The position numbers and the translations under genes were made by a program. Below are positions 17,450-26,550 of a DNA stretch of 64,000 bases, piece by piece. The notes under the pieces were generated by a model that made no database searches, was not told the DNA's origin, and was given only the letters and a program-made list of their open reading frames with translations. Every line of letters begins with the position of its first letter. Positions within the stretch are counted from its first letter, which is position 1. Origin of the DNA: UBA6107 sp964533735 (GTDB lineage Bacteria > Chloroflexota > Anaerolineae > Anaerolineales > Anaerolineaceae); assembly GCA_964533735.1 (NCBI GenBank), contig CAZHMD010000001.1, positions 1 through 64,000 on the forward strand, given 5' to 3'.

Positions 17450-17695
17450 ATGGAAATGAAGGTTCGATTGTTTGCGTCCCTAAAAGAAATTGTGGGTTCT
17501 TCACACGTACTTCTTAAAATACAAGACTCTGCTGCGGTATCAGATTTGCTGACTGAATTTATTAGCCAATATCCTCAGTTACAACCATTGTCCAATAATA
17601 TATTAGTTTCAGTAAACCTGGAATATGCCAATCGGTCCCAACTCATTCATCCAGTTGATGAAATTACCCTTTTTCCACCCGTGAGTGGGGGGTAG
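17450..17695 (+). CDS. moaD: MoaD/ThiS-type sulfur carrier
   Basis: A small beta-grasp protein of 81 residues ending in the required GlyGly (PPVSGG). It is the sulfur-carrying small subunit of molybdopterin synthase, partner of MoaE. The ATG at 17450 follows AGAGGT; the upstream ATG at 17429 lacks a site. The stop is two bases before the permease gene start, so the two are probably translated from one message. Substrate of the adjacent MoeB-like protein by family knowledge. Confidence 0.85.
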   Translation: MEMKVRLFASLKEIVGSSHVLLKIQDSAAVSDLLTEFISQYPQLQPLSNNILVSVNLEYANRSQLIHPVDEITLFPPVSGG

Positions 17696-17697
17696 TA

Positions 17698-18444
17698 ATG
17701 CCTACCGTGCTGATGTCAATAATTGTTTTGCTTGTTGCATTTTTATACTCATCTGTTGGGTTTGGTGGTGCAACCGGGTATTTGGCTGCGATGTCATTGT
17801 TTGGTATACCCCCTCAGGTAATGACCAGCACTGCTCTTGTTCTGAACATAATCGTTGCCAGCGTTTCATTTACCTCTTTCTTCCGCGCCGGACATTTAAA
17901 TTTTAGACTTTTATGGCCTTTTCTAGCGGCCTCAATTCCTGCAGCTTTTATAGGGGGATTGTTCAAATTGCCAGATCAGGCTTATTTCGTTTTACTTTAT
18001 GCCATATTAACGCTAACGGCAATCCGCCTGGTTTTTTTCTCGAGAAACGTTGAGGTAAAAACTCTTAAAATACCACCAATTTGGATTTCCCTTCTTGTTG
18101 GATTAGGAATAGGCCTTCTCTCAGGCATGGTTGGTATAGGAGGTGGAATATTCCTTTCACCGATTATTATCTTGGCAGGTTGGGGTACATCGAAGGAAGC
18201 TTCTATCACCTCTGCAGCATTTATTGTGCTCAATTCTGTCAGTGGTTTACTGGGACGAATTTCTACGGGTAATTTTACCTTTGGGGAATTCGGATTCATT
18301 TTGATCCCATTGGGATTGATTGGAGCCTTGGCGGGTAGTTACCTTGGTGCAAAAAAACTCAGCAGTTTAGCTTTAAGGCGTGCATTAGGTGTTGTGATGA
18401 GTGTTGCTGTGATAAATTTTTGGAGTAAATTATTATTAAAATAA
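17698..18444 (+). CDS. TauE/SafE-family membrane permease
   Basis: A 248-residue membrane protein with about eight helices and internal duplication: SSVGFGGATGYLA in the first half and SGMVGIGGGIFLSP in the second, both typical of the TauE/SafE family. Family members move sulfite, sulfoacetate or other anions. Lying between moaD and moaA, only two bases after moaD, it may move an oxyanion or sulfur compound tied to cofactor synthesis. That assignment rests on position only. Confidence 0.8.
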   Translation: MPTVLMSIIVLLVAFLYSSVGFGGATGYLAAMSLFGIPPQVMTSTALVLNIIVASVSFTSFFRAGHLNFRLLWPFLAASIPAAFIGGLFKLPDQAYFVLLYAILTLTAIRLVFFSRNVEVKTLKIPPIWISLLVGLGIGLLSGMVGIGGGIFLSPIIILAGWGTSKEASITSAAFIVLNSVSGLLGRISTGNFTFGEFGFILIPLGLIGALAGSYLGAKKLSSLALRRALGVVMSVAVINFWSKLLLK

Positions 18445-18597
18445 TTTAACAAAGATATGATAATTCACTTTTTAAGAGAATTGCTTTGAAATTGAATGAG
18501 GCTATTTTAATTGGCAGAATATAAAGAGAAACAAGACTCCAAGAGAAGTTGTACTCCGGATCCATCTTATTATTATGGAAATTAGGGACAAATTTCA

Positions 18598-19584
18598 ATG
18601 TTGATAGACCATTACGGGCGTTCCATTACATATCTACGAATCTCATTAACAGATCAATGTAATTTGCGTTGTGCTTATTGTATTCCTAACACTGCTGCGA
18701 AATGGATACCACAAGAAAATCTGTTAACAGCGGATGAAATTATTAGAGTAGTTAAAGCCGCGGCAAGCCTTGGTGTGAGTAAAATTCGCTTAACCGGTGG
18801 AGAACCACTAATTCGACCCGATGTAATTGAGATCGTTCAGCGAATTTCTGCAATCTCCGATATTAACGATATTGGTTTAACAACAAACGCGATACTATTG
18901 GAAAAATTAGCCAAACCCCTGGTTGATGCCGGGTTGAAACGCGTAAATATAAGCTTGGACACTCTTGACGCGAACAAGTTCCATCGCATTACCCGCTATG
19001 GACACTTTTCAAAAACCTGGAATGGAATTCTTGCTGCAGAAAAAGCCGGACTTCTACCCATCAAATTGAACACTGTTGTTGTGGGTGGGTTCAACGATGA
19101 CGAGCTACCCTCCCTTGCTCGGCTTACATTATCGCACCCCTGGCAAGTTAGATTTATCGAGTTAATGCCCGTTGGAAATCAACAGGACTGGGGTGACGAT
19201 TTGCCATCTGGGAGTAAACGTTATATTTCTGTGCAGAAGATGCATAAACAATTGGCAGACCTTAACTTAGAGCCCGTTGACGGAGCCGAAAATGCTGGTC
19301 CTGCGCGGATATTCCGCATCCCCGGTGCACCAGGTTCAATAGGTTTTATATCTCCATTAGGCGAACACTTTTGCGAAAGTTGCAATCGATTGAGGTTGAC
19401 AGCAGATGGATCCCTGCGAGCATGTTTATTAATTGATGGCGAAATATCTATCCGTGATACATTACGAAAAGGTGGTGATATAACAGCTATTCTCCAACAA
19501 TCTGTGGATAGTAAACCGAAAGGCCATGAATTGGCTATGAAACAATTCCCGGAAACCCGCCGCATGTCACAAATTGGTGGATAA
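18598..19584 (+). CDS. moaA: GTP 3',8-cyclase MoaA
   Basis: A 328-residue radical SAM enzyme for the first step of molybdopterin/tungstopterin synthesis. The N-terminal cluster motif is CNLRCAYC (CxxxCxxC), followed by TGGEPL. The C-terminal cluster is in FCESCNRLRLTADG plus a later Cys in LRACLL. The protein ends in GG, as active MoaA does. It is followed by moaC after 29 bases and then moaE. The ribosome site before ATG 18598 is weak (AGGGA at distance). Confidence 0.94.
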   Translation: MLIDHYGRSITYLRISLTDQCNLRCAYCIPNTAAKWIPQENLLTADEIIRVVKAAASLGVSKIRLTGGEPLIRPDVIEIVQRISAISDINDIGLTTNAILLEKLAKPLVDAGLKRVNISLDTLDANKFHRITRYGHFSKTWNGILAAEKAGLLPIKLNTVVVGGFNDDELPSLARLTLSHPWQVRFIELMPVGNQQDWGDDLPSGSKRYISVQKMHKQLADLNLEPVDGAENAGPARIFRIPGAPGSIGFISPLGEHFCESCNRLRLTADGSLRACLLIDGEISIRDTLRKGGDITAILQQSVDSKPKGHELAMKQFPETRRMSQIGG

Positions 19585-19613
19585 TATTTGAAGTAACCCA
19601 AAGGACGGACGCA

Positions 19614-20102
19614 ATGAATCAAAAATTATCTCATCTGGATTCCAAAGGCAATGCAAAAATGGTGGATGTAAGTAATAAAATCGAAACACAACGCTTCGCA
19701 TTAGCTCGCGGTGAAATCAAGATGAAACGTGAGACTCTGGATCTGATCCGTGCAGGGACAATGAAAAAAGGGGATGTGTTGACTATAGCTTTGGTCGCTG
19801 GAATTCAAGCAGCAAAAAAAACTTCAGATCTTATCCCATTATGCCATCCTGTGGGCTTAACCACGGTTGATGTTGATTTACAATTGGACGATGATATCCC
19901 GGGGGTAGTCATTTCTGCCACAGCTAAAACAAGTGGTAAGACAGGCGTTGAAATGGAAGCACTTGTTGCGGTTTCAATCGCGGCATTGACTATTTATGAT
20001 ATGGCTAAAGCTGTTGAGAAGACCATGTGTATACAAAACATCCGCTTGATCGAAAAACATGGCGGACAATCAGGTGATGTGATAAATGAATCCCATGAGT
20101 AG
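19614..20102 (+). CDS. moaC: Cyclic pyranopterin monophosphate synthase MoaC
   Basis: A 162-residue protein of usual length. It contains the family signatures MVDVSNK, AGIQAAKKTSDLIPLCHPV and TGVEMEALVAVS, including the catalytic His/Lys region. It converts the MoaA product to cPMP. Its 3' end overlaps the moaE start by 17 bases, so the two are coupled. Confidence 0.94.
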   Translation: MNQKLSHLDSKGNAKMVDVSNKIETQRFALARGEIKMKRETLDLIRAGTMKKGDVLTIALVAGIQAAKKTSDLIPLCHPVGLTTVDVDLQLDDDIPGVVISATAKTSGKTGVEMEALVAVSIAALTIYDMAKAVEKTMCIQNIRLIEKHGGQSGDVINESHE

Positions 20103-20562
20103 GCTTCTTGATTTTCCATTGATTGTTTCAATTACCGAAGAAGTTTTAGATATGAATGACTTGCTCAATAAAATTACTCTTCGATCAACCGGGGCGGCAG
20201 CTATTTTTACCGGTATGGTTCGTGGAGAAACAGCACGAGATGGGCATCAAACGATTTATCTGGAATACGAATCCTACAAACCAATGGCTGAAGCGAAGAT
20301 GAAACAAGTCGCGCTTGAGATCCGAAACCAGTGGCCAATGGTCGAAGGGATAGCAATCGTTCAACGTGTTGGGAAGTTGATGCCGCGCACACCCACTGTG
20401 GTTATAGCCTGCACAGCTGCTCACCGCGATAGCGGAGTTTTTGAGGCCGCTCGTTATGGTATAGACCGGTTAAAAGAGATTGTACCAGTCTGGAAAAAAG
20501 AAATAAGCCCATCTGGTGAAGAGTGGGTTGAGGGGCAATATATTCCGGAACCCGGTGAATGA
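20086..20562 (+). CDS. moaE: Molybdopterin synthase large subunit MoaE
   Basis: A 158-residue catalytic subunit that transfers sulfur from MoaD thiocarboxylate to cPMP. Recognisable are GAAAIFTGMVRGETARDG, LEYESYKPMAEAKM, QRVGKLMPRTPTVVIACTAAHR and the Lys-rich RLKEIVPVWKKEI. Start is either ATG 20086 or ATG 20095; both sit inside moaC. moaB/mogA, moeA and mobA, needed to finish the cofactor, are not in this window. Confidence 0.92.
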   Translation: MNPMSRLLDFPLIVSITEEVLDMNDLLNKITLRSTGAAAIFTGMVRGETARDGHQTIYLEYESYKPMAEAKMKQVALEIRNQWPMVEGIAIVQRVGKLMPRTPTVVIACTAAHRDSGVFEAARYGIDRLKEIVPVWKKEISPSGEEWVEGQYIPEPGE

Positions 20563-20659
20563 GAAATAGGATTTTTCTATTTGATTAATCCTGTTCCTTT
20601 AAAGTGCGTATGGAAGGCGTTGTGTGAGTATGGGTAAATTACATAAATATGTTCTTCCA

Positions 20660-20890
20660 TTATAAATAATTTTCTTTGACTGCAACAACCTCATAGCCCA
20701 TCCGCTGAACTTCGGACTTTATTTGATCCTCAGTTACTTGGGTTTCGTTATACTCAACGATCATTTGGGCTTTGTGATAACTTGCCTCTGCCTTTAACAC
20801 CCCATGTAATTTGTCCTCAATGCGTTCCAGGATCATGGGGCAATTTGAGCATTGCATTCCTTTAATCTTTATCGTAATTCTGTGAGTCAT
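20660..20890 (-). CDS. copZ: CopZ-like heavy-metal-associated (HMA) copper chaperone
   Basis: A 76-residue HMA domain with the metal site MQCSNC and the usual beta-alpha-beta pattern ending in GYEVVAVKE. It would carry Cu(I) to an ATPase. It lies nine bases after the transporter-cupredoxin fusion on the same strand, so they form one operon divergent from the second copA. The loop reads GMQCSNC rather than GMTCxxC. Confidence 0.85.
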   Translation of the reverse strand: MTHRITIKIKGMQCSNCPMILERIEDKLHGVLKAEASYHKAQMIVEYNETQVTEDQIKSEVQRMGYEVVAVKENYL

Positions 20891-20899
20891 GCTTTCCTC

Positions 20900-22042
20900 T
20901 TACAAGTCAAAAATGATAAATCCACCATACATTCCCATTGAGCACGAGAATGAAATCCTGGTTCCTAGGTCGTGCGCTGGAATATCTATCGTAGTTACTC
21001 CTGTGGAATCTAAGATCTCTTGAATTCCTAAAGTAGGAATTACAAAAGCGCGTGAACAAGATCGGACATCGTTTGTTACTAATTTGAGCTGAAATGGTTG
21101 TCCAGCCTTTACATGAATTGTATCTGGTATGTACCCATAATTCTCAACGTTGATAGTCACAATTCCTGAGAGGTCTCCAGCAAAAATTGGTGTAGGAACA
21201 ATTGCGCCGCCTTCTGGGGTAGGGACGGGGGGGCGCGGAATCCCAAGTGGTGGAGGTTCAGGTGTTGTGTAAACCCCCGTAGTTTGATTACTGGAGAATA
21301 TTTGTGATAAGGAGAAGGGCGAACCGGTTAGAATAATTCCGTTATTAATGGTAATGATTGCCAATACAAGGATAATTATCGCTGTGAAACGCATGAAGTT
21401 TTTTTCAAGCTTCTCACCAAGTTTTGTTGTGAAATAGGCAACAGTGAAGAAGACGGGGCTGGTTCCCAGTGTAAACGCGAACATAAGGATTGCTCCCTGG
21501 ATAGGATCGCCTGATCCAAGCGCAACAGCCATCATTGCTTGAGTGACTCCACAGGGTATCAGAACTGTCAGGAATCCCAGCCAGGCGGGTGCAAATAAAG
21601 AAGAATTGTCGGAGGAATTTGCGGTTTTTCGAATCCTCCTCCGTAAAAACGCAGGTGGTTCAATTGCAAAGAAACGGAAAATGGGATGGACCTTTAACAT
21701 CCGCATTGCATTTCCAAACATAAAAATACCAATTCCGATCTGAAGGATTGCCCTGGTCATTATTGATAGCTGGAATACTTGACCCGCCAGTCCAAGTAGG
21801 AAACCAAGAATTGAATAAGCCAGTATTTTGGCTGCTAGAAAAACCAGGATTGGTAGGGCAAGTTTAGGATGCGCTTCTAGAGTTGAAGATCTTTTCTTGC
21901 GAGTTCTGTTAAAGGGTTTCTGGGCAACGGTTTTTTCGATCTGACTTGAAAGTGAACTTGCCAGAAGTCCACCTTGCACTGCCAGACAACTTAACCCTCC
22001 TGTTGTAAGCCCGGTAATAAATGCGATTAATATGTCCGTCAA
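20900..22042 (-). CDS. DsbD_2/SafE-type membrane protein fused to a cupredoxin domain
   Basis: A 380-residue fusion. The N-terminal six-helix domain has GGLSCLAVQGGLLASSL and PCGVTQAMMAVALGSG, typical of the DsbD_2 (heavy-metal transporter-like) family. A Pro-rich linker (about 265-290) leads to a C-terminal cupredoxin-like domain with GYIPDTIHVKAGQP, SCSRAF and FSCSMGM. The latter resembles the free cupredoxin at 8374-8751. The membrane part probably passes electrons or copper while the outer domain binds the metal. It is divergent from copA, sharing one control region, with copZ directly downstream. Confidence 0.82.
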   Translation of the reverse strand: MTDILIAFITGLTTGGLSCLAVQGGLLASSLSSQIEKTVAQKPFNRTRKKRSSTLEAHPKLALPILVFLAAKILAYSILGFLLGLAGQVFQLSIMTRAILQIGIGIFMFGNAMRMLKVHPIFRFFAIEPPAFLRRRIRKTANSSDNSSLFAPAWLGFLTVLIPCGVTQAMMAVALGSGDPIQGAILMFAFTLGTSPVFFTVAYFTTKLGEKLEKNFMRFTAIIILVLAIITINNGIILTGSPFSLSQIFSSNQTTGVYTTPEPPPLGIPRPPVPTPEGGAIVPTPIFAGDLSGIVTINVENYGYIPDTIHVKAGQPFQLKLVTNDVRSCSRAFVIPTLGIQEILDSTGVTTIDIPAHDLGTRISFSCSMGMYGGFIIFDL

Positions 22043-22120
22043 AATTTCTCCAGTGAGTTTATTTAATTTAATAAATCAATACGTAGCTGAGTCTATCATT
22101 TCAGTTTTATCTGTCCTATA

Positions 22121-22132
22121 GGCATAATTGCC
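22121..22132. promoter_or_regulatory. Second copy of candidate operator GGCATAATTGCC
   Basis: Identical to the 12-mer at 950-961. It sits between the divergent copZ/cupredoxin operon and the second copA. On the minus strand it abuts TATAGG, a possible -10. Position and repetition support a shared copper-responsive control site. Confidence 0.5.
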
Positions 22133-22290
22133 TGATTTCAAGGTGGGGATAGCCTATTGATTCAATAAACCATATTGATTAGGATTAGTCCCAATGTATC
22201 ATGCAAGTGGTCACCCTGAACGATTACCCAATAAAGGAAGCTAATAAAATCTGGTTTCCCGAATTGAGTTCAAATTTTATTAAGGAGATT

Positions 22291-24717
22291 ATGACTGATA
22301 ATCGTCTCATCACACTACCGATTACCGGAATGACTTGCGCCAACTGTTCCGCCGCAGTTGAGCGTTCGTTAAAAAAAGCGGGTGGCGTAAAGAATGCTTC
22401 AGTAAATCTTTCGTCGGAGCGGGCAACAGTAGAATTCGACCCTCAAGCATCCAATCTGGATGAACTAATAGGTCGGATCAAACGCGCCGGTTATGGCGTA
22501 GCGGAAGGTGAAGCTAATTTTATTATCAAACGTATGAGCGATGACAATGATGCCCGTCGTATTGAAAAAACACTCTCGACAATTGAAGGTGTAAGTGAAA
22601 TACAGGTTAGCTTTGCCACTGAGAGTGTCCAGCTAAGATATATCCCCACTCTTGTTAGCCAGACCGACCTGCGCCGGGCAATTTCTTCAGCAGGGTTTGA
22701 GGTTCTAGAAACAGGCGGCAACGCTGAAGATGCAGAAGCAATGGCTCGCCAAAAGGAGATCGATCAACAGAAACGTCACCTTGTCATTGGATTGATTTTC
22801 ACGATTCCATTATTCATCATCGCCATGGCCGGCGATTTGGGTTTCCTACCCATGCAAGTCTCGCACTCGCTATGGATAAAGTGGCTTATGTTAGTTTTGG
22901 CGTTGCCGGTTCAGTTCTATGTGGGTTGGCAATACTACGTTGGTGCATTTAAATCGCTGCGCAACGGGTCAGCTAATATGGACGTGTTGGTCTCGCTTGG
23001 AACATCGGCCGCTTTTCTCTATTCCATACCTGTGACATTAGGATTGTTTTCGGGGCACGTCTACTTTGAAACCGCAGCAGTGATTATTGTCCTGATCAAG
23101 CTGGGCAAGTTGTTGGAAGTTCGTGCTAAGGGACGTACCAGTGAAGCCATCAAGAAGTTAATGGGACTCCGCGCCAAAAGCGCTCGCATCATCCGCAATG
23201 GACAAGAGATGGAAGTACCGGTTGAAGATGTACTGGTAGGCGATGTAATCATTGTTAGGCCTGGTGAGAAGATTCCTGTAGATGGCGTTGTTGTAGATGG
23301 CCACTCGTCAGTTGATGAATCTATGCTCACTGGCGAATCCATGCCGGTTGAAAAAGGACCCGGAGCTACAGTCATCGGGGCAACTCTGAATAAACTGGGG
23401 ATGATCAAATTTGAAGCGACCAAGATTGGCAAAGAAACCGCCCTGGCTCAGATCATTCGCCTCGTTGAAGAAGCACAAGGATCTAAGGCACCGATTCAAA
23501 AGCTGGTGGACCGCATTTCCGGATATTTTGTACCTGCTGTCATCGGGCTTGCGTTACTTACTTTTGCAGCGTGGATGTTATTTGGACCATCGCTGGCGAT
23601 TAATTCAGAGGTTAGCGAATTCACTCGGGCAATGATCGTGATGGTTGCTGTTCTGGTCATAGCATGCCCATGCGCAATGGGTTTGGCAACCCCAACCGCT
23701 GTAATGGTTGGAACAGGAAGAGGTGCTGAGATGGGTGTCTTGCTCAAAACCTCCGAAGCATTGGAGCGCGCCGGACATGTCAAAATGATTGTGCTGGATA
23801 AGACCGGGACGATTACCAAGGGACAGCCATCTGTAACCGATATCGTTGTCCAGGGCTCGCGCTTTAACGAAAACGACTTACTTTGTTTGGCTGCCTCGGT
23901 AGAAAAAGGTTCCGAACATCCATTAGGCGAGTCTATAGTGGCAGAAGCGGGAAATCGAGACCTAAAACTCTCAGAACCAGAAGGTTTTAGTGCTACCGCA
24001 GGCCATGGTGTGGAGGCACAGGTTTCAGGTTTTGCGGTGGTTATTGGCAGCCCAAGAATGATGACAGAACGTGGATTGGATGCCAGTAGTTTTACCTCTG
24101 AAGTCTCCCGCCTGCAAGGAGAGGGAAAAACAACTGTTTTAGTGTCAATCGACGGTCTAATTGCGGGTGCAATTGCAGTTGCAGACACCGTGAAAGATGG
24201 ATCCATCGAGGCAATCCAACAGTTTCATAAAATGGGGATCAAGGTTGCCATGTTGACGGGTGATAATTATCAAACTGCCCAGGCAATTGCAAAACAAGTC
24301 GGGATTGACCAGGTGTTAGCCGAGGTACTACCAGGAGATAAAGCCGCTGAAGTCAAAAAACTCCAGGCTCAGGGACTAGTCACTGCAATGGTAGGTGATG
24401 GTGTCAACGATGCACCAGCATTGGCTCAGGCAGATGTCGGTATCGCCATTGGTACCGGGGCAGACGTGGCTATGGCATCAGCCCCGGTGGTGTTGATCAG
24501 CGGCGATTTACGTGGAGCTGCGCGTGCCATCCAACTTTCACGTGCTACCATGACCACCATCAAGCAAAACTTGTTCTGGGCTTTCATCTATAACATCATT
24601 CTCATTCCTGCAGCAGCTTTGGGTTATCTCGTGCCAGTGTTGGCAGCAGGGGCTATGGCGTTCAGTAGCGTATTTGTGGTTACAAACAGCCTTCGGCTGC
24701 GTAAAAAAAAGATCTAG
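22291..24717 (+). CDS. copA: Copper-exporting P1B-type ATPase (second copy)
   Basis: An 808-residue Cu+ ATPase when started at ATG 22291, which follows AAGGAG at ideal spacing; the frame upstream to 22201 lacks such a site. The first HMA domain has C16-A-N-C19. A second HMA-like domain (about 70-135) has no Cys pair. The core shows TGES, C459-P-C461, DKTGT with D503, SEHPL and GDGVNDAPAL. It differs from the first copA in lacking the YHS domain. The downstream lipoprotein gene is 27 bases away. Confidence 0.94.
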   Translation: MTDNRLITLPITGMTCANCSAAVERSLKKAGGVKNASVNLSSERATVEFDPQASNLDELIGRIKRAGYGVAEGEANFIIKRMSDDNDARRIEKTLSTIEGVSEIQVSFATESVQLRYIPTLVSQTDLRRAISSAGFEVLETGGNAEDAEAMARQKEIDQQKRHLVIGLIFTIPLFIIAMAGDLGFLPMQVSHSLWIKWLMLVLALPVQFYVGWQYYVGAFKSLRNGSANMDVLVSLGTSAAFLYSIPVTLGLFSGHVYFETAAVIIVLIKLGKLLEVRAKGRTSEAIKKLMGLRAKSARIIRNGQEMEVPVEDVLVGDVIIVRPGEKIPVDGVVVDGHSSVDESMLTGESMPVEKGPGATVIGATLNKLGMIKFEATKIGKETALAQIIRLVEEAQGSKAPIQKLVDRISGYFVPAVIGLALLTFAAWMLFGPSLAINSEVSEFTRAMIVMVAVLVIACPCAMGLATPTAVMVGTGRGAEMGVLLKTSEALERAGHVKMIVLDKTGTITKGQPSVTDIVVQGSRFNENDLLCLAASVEKGSEHPLGESIVAEAGNRDLKLSEPEGFSATAGHGVEAQVSGFAVVIGSPRMMTERGLDASSFTSEVSRLQGEGKTTVLVSIDGLIAGAIAVADTVKDGSIEAIQQFHKMGIKVAMLTGDNYQTAQAIAKQVGIDQVLAEVLPGDKAAEVKKLQAQGLVTAMVGDGVNDAPALAQADVGIAIGTGADVAMASAPVVLISGDLRGAARAIQLSRATMTTIKQNLFWAFIYNIILIPAAALGYLVPVLAAGAMAFSSVFVVTNSLRLRKKKI

Positions 24718-24744
24718 TCAAACTTATTTTAAAGGAGTCTACTA

Positions 24745-25272
24745 ATGTTCAAATCACACCGTATCAAGGCAATAATCTTATCCGTAGTCGTTTTATCGAC
24801 TTTATTAGTTGCTTGTAGTACACAGACACAGGGCACAGGTACATTTGCCCAAGTCCCGGCGGGTCGGGCATACGCTGAAGGAAAAGAAATTTATTTTACA
24901 CATACTGAAGCCTCCGATTCTGAAATTGCCGAAAAACTGACAAACATGATGAAGTCCCCAGTTATTTATGTGCCTTCATTGGCTCAAGTGCCTGAAACAC
25001 TATTGGCAAATGTATACGTTTTCGAAAATGGCGTAACCGGGAAAGGCCCGCTGGGCTTTCAACCCGATGTCTTCAATAATCCCCCTGGCACCGATGGTTA
25101 CTCACCCCTCCGGCAGATCATTCTGACCAAGTGGGCTGATGGCATCAAGGCGGTCGAACTTAAATCCGAAGCTGAGATTCTTCAGGCAGAAATAGACGGA
25201 AAACTCACCACTGCCAGAGCAGGTGTGGTGGTAAACATGCCTTTCCTGGTTTGGGACGGTGGGAAGCGGTAG
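24745..25272 (+). CDS. Conserved lipoprotein of unknown function
   Basis: A 175-residue exported lipoprotein (signal, lipobox LLVAC). The mature domain contains FTHTEASDSEIAEKLT, SPVIYVPSLAQVPE, YVFENGVTGKGPLGFQPDVF and a final VVNMPFLVWDGGKR. I recall this as a conserved uncharacterised domain found with copper and redox proteins, but I assign no function. Strong site AAAGGAG precedes ATG 24745. It follows copA closely and ends before a terminator. Confidence 0.65.
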   Translation: MFKSHRIKAIILSVVVLSTLLVACSTQTQGTGTFAQVPAGRAYAEGKEIYFTHTEASDSEIAEKLTNMMKSPVIYVPSLAQVPETLLANVYVFENGVTGKGPLGFQPDVFNNPPGTDGYSPLRQIILTKWADGIKAVELKSEAEILQAEIDGKLTTARAGVVVNMPFLVWDGGKR

Positions 25273-25292
25273 ACAATTTTACTTTATCGATT

Positions 25293-25319
25293 AAGGCTAC
25301 CTACCCAGTAGCCTTTTTT
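25293..25319 (+). terminator. Intrinsic terminator after the second copA operon
   Basis: AAGGCTAC (25293-25300) and GTAGCCTT (25308-25315) with a T run to 25319. Confidence 0.85.
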
Positions 25320-25454
25320 ATTTACTGAGTAATTTGTTTTCTTTCCTAAGATGTTCTCGTTCCGTCATCACTTAGTGCGCAAAAATGTGACTAGATTGCT
25401 GTATTGTTTTGATTTCAGCTTAAAAGATAATGTAAAAATATTCGCCACTCTATT

Positions 25455-26546
25455 TCACACTCTGATTTTTCCATATGATATTAAATGGATCGCACTGGCT
25501 TTAAACACTGCTAGAACTGTCTTGCCATGTTCTAACCCCATCTCATTAACAGATCTGCTGGTTACCAATGCAGTTAATGAAAATCCAGATCGCAAATGGA
25601 CGCGCATGAACGGTCCTTGATTGACTATTTGTGTAATCTCGCAAGACACACGATTCCTTGCAGACGAAGGTCTTATCCCTTGATTGTCATTATGGAGAGT
25701 TACATCCTCAGGTCGGAGGCAAATATAAACCTGGGTGCCAATCGCAATATTCCCGACAGCTTCAAAGAGTGCCTGACCAGCTCGAATTTGCAATAGGTTG
25801 TTTTCAAATCCAACAACACTGCCGGGAATAATATTTTCCACACCCATGAAAGCTGCCACTTCAGGCGTAGAGGGATGCGAAAAAACTTCTTGCGTTTGAC
25901 TGAGCTGATGGATTTTTCCATTTATCATCACCGCCACCCTATCGCCAATCGAGAGTGCTTCTTCGAGGTCATGGGTGACATAGATGCATGTTTGGTTTGT
26001 TTTTGCGAAAATATTTCGCAAGTCATCAATCATGCCCTGCCTCGTTGGGCTATCCAGAGCACTAAAAGGTTCATCCATTAAAATCAATTCTGTTTCGAGA
26101 CAGAATGCCCTTGCAAGACTTACTCGTTGCGCTTCACCGCCTGAAAGAACTTTTGCTTGCCGTTTCGCGATTCCCGAAATATGTAACTGATTCATCCAAA
26201 ACTGTACTCGATGGTTTATTTCTTTTTTAGCAAGACCTCGAAATTTCAAACCGCTTGCTAAGTTCTTTTCGACAGTATCATCTAATAGAAGCGGAGATTG
26301 AAAAACGGTGCTTGTTTTTCTACGGAAATTCAAATTCATTAATTTACCATCAGTTGAAAAATTGACATAGCCGCTGGTGGGTTTTATTAATCCGGCTGCC
26401 ACTTGAAGTAGTGTGCTTTTTCCTGCCCCATTGGGGCCTAAAAGAACCAGAACCTCACCTTTATTTATCATAAGTTCTGGCACGTCAAGGATCGTGTTTT
26501 TATCTGCCTGCATGATGATATTGTGAAGTTCAAGAAGGGTTGTCAT
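25455..26546 (-). CDS. tupC: Tungstate/molybdate ABC transporter ATPase
   Basis: A 363-residue ABC ATPase. The Walker A is GPNGAGKS (about 36-43), the signature LSGGEAQR, the Walker B LILMDEP, and the switch His in VTHD. The C-terminal 100 residues form a TOBE/MOP-like regulatory region. It belongs with the permease and the tungstate-type binding protein upstream on the same strand. Tungstate is favoured over molybdate because of the binding-protein type. The pterin genes at 16-20 kb supply the cofactor that would use the metal. Confidence 0.87.
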   Translation of the reverse strand: MTTLLELHNIIMQADKNTILDVPELMINKGEVLVLLGPNGAGKSTLLQVAAGLIKPTSGYVNFSTDGKLMNLNFRRKTSTVFQSPLLLDDTVEKNLASGLKFRGLAKKEINHRVQFWMNQLHISGIAKRQAKVLSGGEAQRVSLARAFCLETELILMDEPFSALDSPTRQGMIDDLRNIFAKTNQTCIYVTHDLEEALSIGDRVAVMINGKIHQLSQTQEVFSHPSTPEVAAFMGVENIIPGSVVGFENNLLQIRAGQALFEAVGNIAIGTQVYICLRPEDVTLHNDNQGIRPSSARNRVSCEITQIVNQGPFMRVHLRSGFSLTALVTSRSVNEMGLEHGKTVLAVFKASAIHLISYGKIRV

Positions 26547-26550
26547 CGGA

